NCBI RefSeq assembly: GCF_039545035.1 | Contig: NZ_BAABRO010000018.1 | Coordinates: 62,001-126,000, forward strand | Source: Novipirellula caenicola | GTDB lineage: Bacteria; Planctomycetota; Planctomycetia; Pirellulales; Pirellulaceae | Direction of reading: 5' to 3' | Length of the DNA: 64,000 bases | Shown here: piece by piece, positions 1 to 9,321 of the stretch | Position numbering within the stretch: the first letter of the stretch is position 1 | Layout of the letters: every line of letters starts with the position of its first letter | Translations under genes and position numbers: made by a program | The notes under the pieces: model-generated | The model's input: only the letters and a program-made list of their open reading frames with translations | The model's database searches: none | What the model was told of the DNA's origin: nothing

Positions 1-1
1 A

Positions 2-445
2 CGATGGCGATGGGGGCTGCTTCGATTTTCGATCTTGTTTGGCTCGTTCGCCCTCAGCCTGATCTTCGGATGGTTCTACTTCGTTGGATTCACCTGGTTC
101 GGAATCCTGGTCGGCATGGTGTTGCTGATCGTGCTCAGCAAGCCGGCTCGTTCGGTGATCAAGGCCCGCCGAACGACGCTCGATCGCACCGAACCGCTGT
201 TGATGTCATCGGGGTGGTTCGATACCACGGGACAATTCACCATGACGACGACCGGCCAGTGCAAAGCGAACTGGACGTTGTTCGAGGCGGCCGAAATCAC
301 CGACCAAATGATTCAACTGAAAGTCAGAGGTAGCGACATGTACCACTTGGTCGCTAAACGCCAATTCAGCGACGAAGCGTCATGGAAAACCGCTTGTGAT
401 CTTGTCAATCAATACGGCCCCCATTCGGGGTCAAGGATGGGCTAG
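2..445 (+). CDS. YcxB-like membrane protein, 5' end outside window
   Basis: The reading frame is open to the left edge of the window, so the true start is probably upstream; a TTG at 35 is the first internal candidate. The visible part opens with two closely spaced hydrophobic stretches (a membrane hairpin). A soluble tail follows with a Trp-centred segment (NWTLFEAAEITD) and a KRQFSD motif, like the C-terminal domain of YcxB-type proteins. Function unknown. The family call rests on the pattern of two membrane segments followed by a small beta-rich tail. Confidence 0.55.
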   Translation, partial: RWRWGLLRFSILFGSFALSLIFGWFYFVGFTWFGILVGMVLLIVLSKPARSVIKARRTTLDRTEPLLMSSGWFDTTGQFTMTTTGQCKANWTLFEAAEITDQMIQLKVRGSDMYHLVAKRQFSDEASWKTACDLVNQYGPHSGSRMG

Positions 446-666
446 GTGGGCGGTCGGCGCAGCAACGTTCGTCCGTGCAACGAACTTGGGATGACTCGGC
501 ATCTTGGGACGACTCGCAATCAGGCCCTTCTAAATTACGGGTCTAGATAGACTTCGATTACCGCCAAGCCGTGCTCCGCGGGCGAATGTCAGGGCTGACG
601 CGCGGCCACGGAACCCAGTACCATACAAGGGTCACCATTCGGGTCCGCGTTGGAAGTGTCATCGAA

Positions 667-1854
667 ATGAACCAAATTGCATTGAGATCGCTGATTTTGC
701 TCGTTTTGTCGTGGTCGTGGGCCCTTTCCTCGCCTGGCCAAACCGAACCTGCCACCGATCCAATCGCAAACGAGACAGCCTCACCCCCCGACACCGCGAC
801 CTCGGCGTCACCCGAATCAAAACCGCTTTCCTATTGGGTCGAGCAGCTCAGTAGTGATCAATTTCATCGCCGGAAACTCGCTACCCAAAAACTGATCGAT
901 GCAGGCGCTCGTTCGGTAACGCTGTTGGTCGAAGCGATGAAGGAAGGCGATCTGGAAACCGTCGATCGAGCCATGCACGCGCTTAGTGCGATCGCACTGA
1001 AGCAACCTCCGAACGAAGAGGACGGGGCGTTGGGCGAACTGCGAACGCTAAGCATTCATGCCGCCGGTAGCCAAGCGGCCTTGGCCAAAGCCGCGGTCGA
1101 AGAGATCCACGAAGTCCGAGCCACCCAGGCGCAAGAAGCACTTGGCCGTGCCGGTGTCATCATTGGCGTCGATCAATTCCTGGTCCGCGCCATTAGCACT
1201 CCGCAGATGGTCGTCCAGATCGACGAAAATTGGTCCGGCGATATCGACTCGCTGAAATGGCTGCGATGGGTCCGCGAGATCGAATTCGCACGTGTCAAAG
1301 GACCCGCAGTGCGACGCGATGTGCTCGAACAACTTGTCACGATGCCCGACCTAAACACGATCGCGGTGGTCGAAGGCCAAGTCGATGCGAAAACGCTGCG
1401 TCCGCTGCAAGAAATGAAACATGTCAGCTCGATGGAGTTTCGCTACGTCCCGCTAACGGAAGACCTCGGTGACGAAATTGCCAAGATCCCCATGCGAATC
1501 TCGTTGAACCTGATGGGCACCGGGATCAGCAAAGAAAAGGTCGAAGAGATGCGACAGCAACTTCCCGGTTTGACCATCGATCATCGCCAAGGTGGCTTTC
1601 TCGGGGTCAGCTGTATCAACGGATTTGATGTCTGCCGTATCAACGAAGTCATCCCCGGTTCCGCGGCCGAGACATCGGGACTGCAACGTGGTGACGAGAT
1701 TGTTCAAATCGATAAAACAGAAATTGGAAAATTCGAGGACCTGCAAAACGCCATCAACCAAAAGGTTCCCGGCGACGAAGTGGAAGTGAAATTTCGTCGC
1801 GGCGATGCTCTCGAATCGGTCAAGCTAAAACTTGGAAAGTTGAATCAGCGGTGA
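667..1854 (+). CDS. Secreted protein with C-terminal PDZ domain
   Basis: Translation from the ATG at 667 (MNQIALRSLILLVLSW) gives a good signal peptide, which is why this start is preferred over in-frame codons upstream. After an Ala/Thr/Pro-rich linker comes a helical, possibly HEAT-like region (ELSSDQFHRRKLATQKLIDAG) and a leucine-rich middle. The last ~85 residues form a PDZ domain with the GFLGV carboxylate-binding loop and the typical GSAAETSGLQRGDEIVQID segment. It probably acts in the periplasm or at the cell surface. The stop overlaps the mutY start by 4 bp, so the two genes are co-transcribed. No protease catalytic domain is present. Confidence 0.75.
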   Translation: MNQIALRSLILLVLSWSWALSSPGQTEPATDPIANETASPPDTATSASPESKPLSYWVEQLSSDQFHRRKLATQKLIDAGARSVTLLVEAMKEGDLETVDRAMHALSAIALKQPPNEEDGALGELRTLSIHAAGSQAALAKAAVEEIHEVRATQAQEALGRAGVIIGVDQFLVRAISTPQMVVQIDENWSGDIDSLKWLRWVREIEFARVKGPAVRRDVLEQLVTMPDLNTIAVVEGQVDAKTLRPLQEMKHVSSMEFRYVPLTEDLGDEIAKIPMRISLNLMGTGISKEKVEEMRQQLPGLTIDHRQGGFLGVSCINGFDVCRINEVIPGSAAETSGLQRGDEIVQIDKTEIGKFEDLQNAINQKVPGDEVEVKFRRGDALESVKLKLGKLNQR

Positions 1855-3059
1855 CATCCAAATCAAAATCAAAGCCAAAGCCAACCTCCAAGCCGAAGTC
1901 ACCACGTCCCACCCCCGAACCGCCACCCCATGATCCGATCTGGCAACAATCGGCGTGGCGGAGCCGCATCCGTCAGCGATTGCTCGATTGGTTTGCGTCG
2001 AATCACCGGGTGCTTCCCTGGCGGTTGGATCCGAAGCCGTATCACGTGTGGGTCAGCGAAATCATGTTGCAACAAACTCAAGTTGCAACCGTCATCCCCT
2101 ATTACGAGCGTTTCCTAAAACAGTTTCCTACGGTCGCAGCGCTTGCTGCCGCGGACGAATCGACACTGCTTTCTCATTGGGAAGGCCTCGGGTATTACCG
2201 CCGCGCTCGATCGATGCACGCGGCGGCCAAGCAGATTTGCGAACAACACAACGCCGTCTTTCCCAACACGTTTGACGACGTGATCAATTTGCCAGGCATC
2301 GGCCGCTATACCGCAGGCGCGATCTTATCGATTTCCCAAGGCCAAGCCTATCCGGTGCTCGAGGGTAACACACAGCGGGTCTACAGCCGCTGGGTTGCAA
2401 TGCAGGGAGCGCTGTCTGAGAAACCGACGCTCGACCTGCTTTGGCAAATTGCCACCTCGATGCTGCCCAAACAAAACGGAGCCACAGATACCGCAGTAGC
2501 CGCTCGCGGTCCCGGCATCTTTAACCAAGCGGCAATGGAACTTGGCGCCCTGGTATGCACCCCGCGGGCTCCCAAATGTGATCAGTGCCCGGTGCGATCA
2601 GGATGTCGCGCACGAAAGCTGGGCATTCAAGAAACGATTCCCGGCAAAGTCAAAAAAATCGAGTACGAAGACCGTACCGAGTTCGCGTTTGTGATCGCCA
2701 ACCGAGATCACTCGCAATTCCTCGTCCGTCCCATTCCGGCGGGCGAGCGGTGGGCGGGACTTTGGGATTTCCCTCGTTTGACCACCGGTGAAACAGAAAA
2801 CGAATCCATCGCCGCAACGCAGCTGCACGACACGCTTTCAACCCCGATCTCGGTCGGTGATCCGTTGATGACGATGAAACATGCCGTGACCAAGTACCGC
2901 ATTCAGTTGAACGTCTATCGTGCAACCGTTGGCACCGGAGCGTCGCGAGCATGGAAGCCACCTGCGCCGTGGAAGTTTGCATCGCTTTCCGAGCTGGACG
3001 AACTGCCGATGAGCATGACAGGCCGAAAGATCGTCAAAGAACTGAGCAAAAGTCGCTGA
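1851..3059 (+). CDS. mutY: Adenine DNA glycosylase MutY
   Basis: Base-excision repair enzyme that removes adenine mispaired with 8-oxoguanine. It starts at a GTG overlapping the preceding stop. A Lys/Pro-rich extension (1-30) precedes the HhH-GPD core: catalytic Glu70 in SEIMLQQTQV, hairpin NLPGIGRYTAG (146-156), and a 4Fe-4S loop with Cys236, Cys243, Cys246 and Cys252 in the MutY spacing (6, 2 and 5 residues). A C-terminal Nudix-like domain that reads 8-oxoG follows from ~275. Oddity: the position of the second catalytic residue (Asp138 of E. coli, in LDGNV) is Glu171 here (LEGNT). Length (402 residues) is normal for MutY with its extension. Confidence 0.93.
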   Translation: MTSKSKSKPKPTSKPKSPRPTPEPPPHDPIWQQSAWRSRIRQRLLDWFASNHRVLPWRLDPKPYHVWVSEIMLQQTQVATVIPYYERFLKQFPTVAALAAADESTLLSHWEGLGYYRRARSMHAAAKQICEQHNAVFPNTFDDVINLPGIGRYTAGAILSISQGQAYPVLEGNTQRVYSRWVAMQGALSEKPTLDLLWQIATSMLPKQNGATDTAVAARGPGIFNQAAMELGALVCTPRAPKCDQCPVRSGCRARKLGIQETIPGKVKKIEYEDRTEFAFVIANRDHSQFLVRPIPAGERWAGLWDFPRLTTGETENESIAATQLHDTLSTPISVGDPLMTMKHAVTKYRIQLNVYRATVGTGASRAWKPPAPWKFASLSELDELPMSMTGRKIVKELSKSR

Positions 3060-3128
3060 CCGCACCGCGGTCATAGCGTTCCCGCGAGTGCTCGCCATTT
3101 AGCCTGGCACTAACCGAAGGATATTTGT

Positions 3129-3220
3129 AGCGGTGCGGCGCAAGCCGCCCGGTCAAAATCAAACGTTTCATTCGCCGCAACCGGACGCATTGCGCCGCGA
3201 TCGCTGCCCAAAGTAGATGG
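3129..3220. repeat. Dispersed repeat, copy 1
   Basis: About 92 bp that match 14602-14692 in the same orientation with scattered differences. Both share a core around GCCGCCCGGTCAAAATC and end in AAAGTAGA. The GC-rich start is partly palindromic, as in REP-like elements. It lies in the spacer after mutY. Confidence 0.6.
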
Positions 3221-3238
3221 CATCGGGCCGCACGTCTC

Positions 3239-3556
3239 TCACCCAATCTGCTTCATATAATCGGGGACGATCCCGATGAAGCATTGACAATGATTGCACA
3301 CCGAAATCTCGGTACTGACGTTTTGGTTGCACCGTGGACAAGGTCGCTGAGGCGGTGGTTGTTTTGCCACCGTCGGCTCCGTTATCGGTGCCAAGTCGCC
3401 GAGAATCCGCATCACGCCCGTATCCGAAAGTGCATCTTTCGCTTGGGGGACCACCACCTCGGCACGACACTTTGGGCATGCCAATGCGCGGCCTCGTAGA
3501 TGCATCCCCGCTTTTAAGCGATGTCCCGCCTGGCATTGAACGTGCACGAATTCCAT
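3239..3556 (-). CDS. Small zinc-ribbon protein
   Basis: Translation from the ATG at 3556 gives about 105 residues beginning MEFVHVQCQAGH; an in-frame GTG at 3598 would add 14. Two zinc knuckles are visible: an N-terminal Cys followed by CPKC, and a C-terminal ribbon CPRC...CNHC. A Pro-rich linker joins them. Architectures like this are common in planctomycete proteins of unknown function. It is monocistronic, convergent with mutY, and no partner can be inferred. Confidence 0.6.
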   Translation of the reverse strand: MEFVHVQCQAGHRLKAGMHLRGRALACPKCRAEVVVPQAKDALSDTGVMRILGDLAPITEPTVAKQPPPQRPCPRCNQNVSTEISVCNHCQCFIGIVPDYMKQIG

Positions 3557-4121
3557 TTCCGCGGCCCCTGTGTTGAAGTGTGATTTGGAGAACGTCACCG
3601 CAGCAAAACCTGCGGCGACCGTGATAGCTAGTACGATGTCCGCCGTAACATCGCTTCACCCGTAAAACCCCAAATCGCCGCAGAGGTTCCGAACAATTTT
3701 CATCAAACCACAATCAGCATCGTGGGGATCACGGAACAGAACGCTCTGACGGGATACCGCCGCCTGCCCCCCCTCGATCGGATCTGAACCGCACGGACCA
3801 TTCGATCATTGTTGGCGCCGCTGATCACGATGCAGAACCTGCCGAGCCCCCGTGACTAAGATGCAAAGAATGCCGCCGCGTTCCGGTGCACGCCTATGCA
3901 ACTCGCCACATAACGGTATCGCTACGACGCATGGAGTGGCGGCAAGTGACAACATTGGCGTTTCGCAGCGACGCTCGCCACAGCGTGAATTCCCGTCATC
4001 ACTCATCTTCCGCATCACGCCTCAGACGCATGCTCTTGCGTTTCACGATTTGCTCCCGCAGCAAACATTGATCAAACATGCCGAACGCGTGCCATCACTT
4101 TTGAGACCGCGACCGTACCAC
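3557..4121. other. Intergenic, no gene seen
   Basis: Open frames here are short, overlap each other on both strands and resemble no family I recognise. No RNA gene or strong terminator was found. Confidence 0.5.
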
Positions 4122-5495
4122 TCAGTCGCCTTCCTGCTTCAATTTGCGATAGATTGTTTTTCGATCCAGTCCAAGGATCCGAGCGGCTTGCGTCTGGTTG
4201 CCGCCGACGGCGTCCATCACGTGATTGATATAGCGACGTTGGACCTCTTCCATCGACACCAATTCGGCCGGATCAAAACCGCCAAAGATCAAAGTACCGC
4301 CTTTGAAACTGCGAATCTTCTCGGGCAAATCCTCGACGGTAATCTTGTCGTATCGTGTTAATGCAATCGCTCGTTCGATCACGTTACGCAGCTCACGAAC
4401 ATTTCCCGGCCATGAATAGCTCAGCAATTTTTCGGCGACGCCGTCGGCCAACCCAACGACCGGCTTGTTTTCGCTCTTGGCAAATCGTTCGCGAAAATGC
4501 TCGGCCAATCGCAACACGTCGGCACCGCGTGCACGCAGCGGCGGCAGCTCGATTCCGATCACATTGATTCGGTAATACAAATCTTCGCGAAACCGCCCTT
4601 CGGCAACTGCGGTTTCCAAATCGCGGTTTGTCGCCGTCAACACCCGCACGTCAAAGTTCATTTCTTTGTCGCTACCGACAGGCCGCACTTTCCGTTCCTC
4701 GAGCGCTCGCAGCAACTTCACCTGCATCGACATCGGCATCTCGCCCATTTCGTCCAGCAGCAATGTTCCGCCGTCGGCTTCCAAAAACAATCCGCGTCGT
4801 TCGCCACGAGCATCGGTGAATGCACCTTTGACATGTCCGAACAATTCGCTTTCGAGCAGCGTTTCGCTCAGCGCCGCACAGTTGACCGCCACAAACGGTT
4901 TGTTCGCGCGTCGGCTATTGGCATGGATCGATCGGGCCACCAATTCCTTACCAGTCCCGCTTTCGCCGGTAATCAATACGGCAGCATCCGAATTCGCGAC
5001 CTGATGCAAATGTTCGTACAACGATTGCATCGCGGGACTTTGTCCAAGCACTTCGCCAAACGCCGTTGCTTGGTTTTGCGATGACTCGAGCAGGCGGACT
5101 TGTTCCGATAACCGTCGATGCTCGATCGCGCGTTTGATCGACAGCGACAACAAATCCATCTCGATCGGTTTGGTGATAAAGTCGTACGCGCCGCTTCGCA
5201 TCGCCGCAATCGCGGTTTCGAGCGTCCCAAACGCCGTCATCACGATCACCGGAATGTCCGGTCGAAGCTGAGTCAATTGTTCGCACAACTGCAACCCCGT
5301 GGTGCCAGGCATGCGAACGTCCGTCAACACGACGTCATAATCACGCTGGTGAATCGCTTGGATCGCTTCGCCCGCCGAAGTGAACCAGTCGCTTTGCATC
5401 CCCCGAATCCTCAGATCGGTATGGATCAATTCGCACATATTTCGCTCGTCATCGACGATCAAAACGCGAGACGAATCACTGGGGTCTGTCATCAT
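4122..5495 (-). CDS. Sigma-54-dependent response regulator, NtrC family
   Basis: Transcription activator of a two-component system. The receiver domain (~10-120) has the acidic pair in VLIVDDE, phospho-acceptor Asp59 (VVLTDVRMPG) and a KPIE loop. The AAA+ sigma-54 interaction domain has Walker A GESGTGKE, the loop GAFTDA (a common variant of GAFTGA) and Walker B GGTLLLDEMGEM. The C-terminus is a Fis-type helix-turn-helix (NQTQAARILGLDRKTIYRKL). It would turn on sigma-54 promoters when phosphorylated by the kinase encoded just upstream on the same strand (5756-7129), which makes them a cognate pair. Full length, 457 residues. Confidence 0.93.
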   Translation of the reverse strand: MMTDPSDSSRVLIVDDERNMCELIHTDLRIRGMQSDWFTSAGEAIQAIHQRDYDVVLTDVRMPGTTGLQLCEQLTQLRPDIPVIVMTAFGTLETAIAAMRSGAYDFITKPIEMDLLSLSIKRAIEHRRLSEQVRLLESSQNQATAFGEVLGQSPAMQSLYEHLHQVANSDAAVLITGESGTGKELVARSIHANSRRANKPFVAVNCAALSETLLESELFGHVKGAFTDARGERRGLFLEADGGTLLLDEMGEMPMSMQVKLLRALEERKVRPVGSDKEMNFDVRVLTATNRDLETAVAEGRFREDLYYRINVIGIELPPLRARGADVLRLAEHFRERFAKSENKPVVGLADGVAEKLLSYSWPGNVRELRNVIERAIALTRYDKITVEDLPEKIRSFKGGTLIFGGFDPAELVSMEEVQRRYINHVMDAVGGNQTQAARILGLDRKTIYRKLKQEGD

Positions 5496-5600
5496 TCCCT
5501 ACTTAGTTCGAGTAACCAAACGTCATGTTCACCAATTCACGTGGTGTTTTTTACCAAAGATCGTTCATTCGGGATTTTTAACGGCGTGTCGAATTAGTCG

Positions 5601-5658
5601 TACGATGGACTTCCTAGTCCGTCGAATCCACCATTGACGGACTAGGAAGTCCATCCTA
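5601..5658. repeat. Long hairpin between kinase and regulator genes
   Basis: Inverted repeat with arms 5601-5623 and 5636-5658 (core GGACTTCCTAGTCCGTC and its complement), one mismatch near the tips and a 12-nt loop. It lies between the kinase stop and the regulator start, so in their mRNA it could form a strong hairpin that attenuates or stabilises. It may also be a dispersed palindromic element; no U-tract follows. Confidence 0.7.
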
Positions 5659-5755
5659 CGCCCCTTGCCGCAGGAAGCTTCACTAAATCAACAAGCCGTC
5701 AAGAATTTCGGCTCTGAACGTGTGTGGACGAAAGTCTCGACGACTTCCGCTACCG

Positions 5756-7129
5756 CTACTGATGACGCGGAAAGCGGACACGAAACGTGGTGCCTTGGCC
5801 TGGTTGGCTGTCCACCGTGATGTCTCCACCGTGTTCACGCACAATACCATAGGCAATCGACAACCCAAGCCCCGTTCCTTCGCCAACGTCTTTGGTCGTA
5901 AAAAAAGGTTCAAAGACCTTATTTAAATTTTCGGATCCAATGCCCACCCCGGTGTCTCGCACATCGACCCACACCCGATCGGCTTCATCGTCGCTGCCGA
6001 GCGACACGGTCACGGTGCCGCCATCAGGCATCGCCGCGATCGCGTTGCTGATCAAATTGGTCAACACTTGTTGAACCTGGGACGCATCTCCATCGATTTC
6101 CATTGGCCGATCGGTTGATTCGAGCACCAGTTCGGCAGACGATTTGCGAGCAAGCGGACGCATCAGATCACACGTTCGCGAAACGATTTCGCCTAGCTCG
6201 ATCTTGCCATGAGGTGACGGAGTTTGACGAGCAAAATCGAGCAACTGCCGAATGATCGCGGTCATTCGTTCCGATTCGCCCTTGATCGTCTGCGCACTCG
6301 AGATCACCTCCTCTGGCGATAACTTACCGCTGGCGATCAATCCCGCACGTCCCGACACTACATTAAGCGGCGTACCAAGCTCATGCGCCACTCCGGCCGC
6401 CAGCGTCCCGATTGTCCCCAGCCGATCTGTATGCCGGATCGTATCACGCTGTGCACTCAGCCGATGACTCATCTGGCTGATCGCGACCGCCAACCGTCCC
6501 AGTTCATCATGGCACGTCAATGCTGGCGGTTGATCAAGTTTGCCTTCGCCGATTCGGTTGACCTGTTCGATCAATTTGTCCAGCGGTTTACCGACCAACT
6601 GAACGCCGCCCCAATAGATCACCAGTGCGGATAACCCCGCGACTCCCAACAGCGATAGCAGCGAGGCGTACAGTGAATCCCGAATCAGCGAATCCGAAGC
6701 GGACACCGGATGCGCGACTTCGACCACCCCCGATTTTTCACCATCCACGTTCAGTGGAACGTAGGAATACGCAGTCCGCGTCCCCGTGGCATCGGTCACC
6801 GAAACGCTGGACATCGAACGGGCCACGGTCTTCTGCTCACCCGTCCTCTGATCACCCGACGGAACCTCTTGACCGTCGATCCAACGCATCCGTGGTCCAC
6901 CGCGTTGTTCCATCGTCACTTCGACCGCTTGCCGAAACGTCACTCGTGAAGGGGTGCCGGCCACCGAATCGATTGCCGATTGATAGACATCAACCAACTG
7001 GTGCGCGTGAGCTTCACGCTGCTCTTGCTCCCATGCATGTTGACGCTGAATCGTTTGCCAAGCGAACAACGAAACGACGGCAAATACTCCGACTAGAAAA
7101 ATCAGAATCAGCTTTGCTGCTAGTTTCAT
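5756..7129 (-). CDS. Membrane sensor histidine kinase
   Basis: An N-terminal membrane helix (start MKLAAKLILIFLVGVF; a longer in-frame start lies 10 codons upstream) leads to an extracytoplasmic sensor region, a second membrane segment (~157-175) and a HAMP linker. The HisKA domain has the phospho-acceptor His249 in AAGVAHELGTPLN, and the HATPase domain has N box (NLISNAIAAMPDGG), G1 (VRDTGVGIG) and G2 (GEGTGLGLSI). The kinase presumably phosphorylates the NtrC-type regulator downstream. The ligand is not evident. About 457 residues, complete. Confidence 0.92.
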   Translation of the reverse strand: MKLAAKLILIFLVGVFAVVSLFAWQTIQRQHAWEQEQREAHAHQLVDVYQSAIDSVAGTPSRVTFRQAVEVTMEQRGGPRMRWIDGQEVPSGDQRTGEQKTVARSMSSVSVTDATGTRTAYSYVPLNVDGEKSGVVEVAHPVSASDSLIRDSLYASLLSLLGVAGLSALVIYWGGVQLVGKPLDKLIEQVNRIGEGKLDQPPALTCHDELGRLAVAISQMSHRLSAQRDTIRHTDRLGTIGTLAAGVAHELGTPLNVVSGRAGLIASGKLSPEEVISSAQTIKGESERMTAIIRQLLDFARQTPSPHGKIELGEIVSRTCDLMRPLARKSSAELVLESTDRPMEIDGDASQVQQVLTNLISNAIAAMPDGGTVTVSLGSDDEADRVWVDVRDTGVGIGSENLNKVFEPFFTTKDVGEGTGLGLSIAYGIVREHGGDITVDSQPGQGTTFRVRFPRHQ

Positions 7130-7339
7130 AAGAGTCTTCCGAAAAACAAAAGCGACCAACGTCGATTGTAGGTCAGACGTTGGTCGCCGTCAGTAGCACA
7201 GGCTTCCGCCCTGTATGTGGGATCGGCTGTTTGCCTGTCATCAGGCCGCAGTTACCACTGAAACAGTGTCGTTGATCGCTCCGCGATCAGAACGAAGCAT
7301 CGTGGATCGTTCGACGATGCACGGTGTCCCGATCGATGC

Positions 7340-8911
7340 TTAGTTCTGCACCACGACAAAGCGTGAACCCTGCTCGCTTCGAACCAACAACAGCACCGAT
7401 CCATCGGAATCTTCGGCAATCCGCCGCTCGAATTCGCCAGGATTCGACACGTCCTGTCGATTCACTTGCACAATCACCATTCCTGGTTCCAATCCCGATT
7501 CCGCCGCAGCGCTGCCTTCCTGCACACGCGTGATGACGACTCCCGATTGCGATTCCATTCCCAATTGCTTCGCGACGTCGGCCGACAACTCGCTTATCTC
7601 CAATCCCAGCGACTGCATTTTCACGCCGTCACTCTTTTCAGCTGACTTCGTGCTCGCCCCGAATTGATTCGGCGCCACCTCGGCTTCGTACGATAATTCG
7701 ATCGACTTGCCATCACGCACGACATCCACCGTCAACGTTTTTCCGATCGGCGATCGTTCCACTGCCAATTGCAATTGCTGAGGCGTGGTGACATGGATAC
7801 CACCAAAATTGACAATCACGTCACCTGTCTTTAGTCCCGACTTCGCCGCTGGCGTTTTCGGGAACACGTTCGTCACGACCACACCGCTTTTGGGAGCCAC
7901 ACCGAGCTGGGTGCTCAATTCGTAGTTGACCGGTTGGATGCTAACCCCGAGGTACGACCGTTTGACCAGCCCATGATCCACCAATTGATCACTGACCCAG
8001 TGTGCCAAATTCGATGGCACCGCAAAGCCCACCCCGTTATTACCGCCTCCGCGGGATGAGATCGCGGTATTGATTCCAATCACTTCGCCACGCAGATTCA
8101 CCAGCGGTCCGCCGCTGTTACCAGGGTTGATCGCGGCGTCCGTTTGGATGAAGTTTTCGCGATCGGTGATCCCAATGCCACGATTCTTGGCACTGACGAT
8201 CCCTGCGGTGACGGTGCTCTCCAGTCCAAAGGGCTGACCAAGTGCGACCACCCAATCGCCGACTTCCATCGCATCGCTGTCACCAATCTTCGCCGCCACT
8301 AGACTCGAGTCGCCGTCGAATTTGACCACCGCAATATCGGTTTGCGGGTCGGTCAAAACCTCCGTCGCAACAAACTCACGACCATCTTGAGTTTTGATGA
8401 TCACCGTCCCGCCGCCTTCGACGACATGGTTGTTCGTCAACACGATCCCAGCCGAATCAATGATCACTCCCGAACCGATCCCCGCTTGCGAACGAGGCGA
8501 TTGCCGCGGCGTCATCGGGCCAGGGGTTTGTCCTCCGCGTTGGCCGAACTCTTGATTTCGAAACATGTCTTCAAACGGAGTTCCCTTGAAGGGATTCTCT
8601 TGGCCGAGCGATTGACCGCTTTCGGGAATTGGCGGTTTGGCCGATTGCCAAGACATATCGGGGCGATTTTCAATTGCCACCACCGATGGCAAAACATGGG
8701 TGGCAACGTCTCGGAATGCGTCCGACAACGCGTTGGCGACGCCGATGGATTCACTGCGTAACACCGGAGCTGCAGCAGAGGCCGTTGCGGTTTCGGTTTC
8801 GACATGCGTCGCTGGTGCAGCGGCAATCAACGCCCCCGTTGCGGCGACGGTCAGCGGAGCGGCCAATAACGCGGCACGCAATTTAGAACGTTTTGAAACA
8901 CGATGGTTCAT
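7340..8911 (-). CDS. HtrA/Deg-family periplasmic serine protease
   Basis: Quality-control protease for misfolded envelope proteins. A basic N-terminus and long hydrophobic stretch (11-32) form a signal peptide or anchor. A low-complexity linker with Gly/Pro/Gln follows. The trypsin-like domain carries His162 (VLTNNHVV), Asp192 (TDIAVVKF) and Ser266 (GNSGGPLVN). Two PDZ domains follow (~300-400 and ~440-515), as in DegP/DegQ. 523 residues, a little long because of the linker. Its position beside a two-component pair and an efflux operon fits an envelope-stress neighbourhood. Confidence 0.93.
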   Translation of the reverse strand: MNHRVSKRSKLRAALLAAPLTVAATGALIAAAPATHVETETATASAAAPVLRSESIGVANALSDAFRDVATHVLPSVVAIENRPDMSWQSAKPPIPESGQSLGQENPFKGTPFEDMFRNQEFGQRGGQTPGPMTPRQSPRSQAGIGSGVIIDSAGIVLTNNHVVEGGGTVIIKTQDGREFVATEVLTDPQTDIAVVKFDGDSSLVAAKIGDSDAMEVGDWVVALGQPFGLESTVTAGIVSAKNRGIGITDRENFIQTDAAINPGNSGGPLVNLRGEVIGINTAISSRGGGNNGVGFAVPSNLAHWVSDQLVDHGLVKRSYLGVSIQPVNYELSTQLGVAPKSGVVVTNVFPKTPAAKSGLKTGDVIVNFGGIHVTTPQQLQLAVERSPIGKTLTVDVVRDGKSIELSYEAEVAPNQFGASTKSAEKSDGVKMQSLGLEISELSADVAKQLGMESQSGVVITRVQEGSAAAESGLEPGMVIVQVNRQDVSNPGEFERRIAEDSDGSVLLLVRSEQGSRFVVVQN

Positions 8912-9321
8912 AATGTAATCCTTTAGCGGAGGATGAGATCAATCTTGAGTGGTGTCACGAGCCCCGGGATCATTGCGGATAGAATCAGGCAGCTCGAAAC
9001 GGCCGAGGTTCGTAAACAAACGACAACTCTCAGGCGATCTCCATCAAAAGCACGTGCCATGCCATCGGCGAAATCAGAGGCAAATAATCGAATCGAGTGC
9101 GTAAAACACGCGGTTTTCAGCGGACGCTTCGAGTATCGTCGTGAGGGATTCAAGGGACACAAGTCCGCAGCGGGGCAGAATGCCCCAAGCAATTTTCTAA
9201 GTAGCGAAACTCGCCAAGCGTTTGGGCCCCGCGAAGGCTCCTCGAAACTCTCCGCGAGTTTCGCTACGTCGCGACGATCCGGCCTTGTGACTTTACCGAT
9301 CGCAACTTCATCAATCGCGAC
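8912..9321. other. Spacer between protease and efflux operon
   Basis: About 410 bp without a convincing gene. It contains the 14-bp inverted repeat annotated at 9201-9267, downstream of the efflux operon, and presumably the promoter of the leftward protease gene. Confidence 0.5.
9201..9267. terminator. Inverted repeat downstream of efflux operon
   Basis: Perfect 14-bp arms GTAGCGAAACTCGC (9201-9214) and its complement (9254-9267) around a 39-nt loop, about 55 bp past the stop of the leftward RND gene. It could terminate the efflux transcript; the long loop and lack of a clear U-tract make a dispersed repeat equally possible. Confidence 0.4.
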
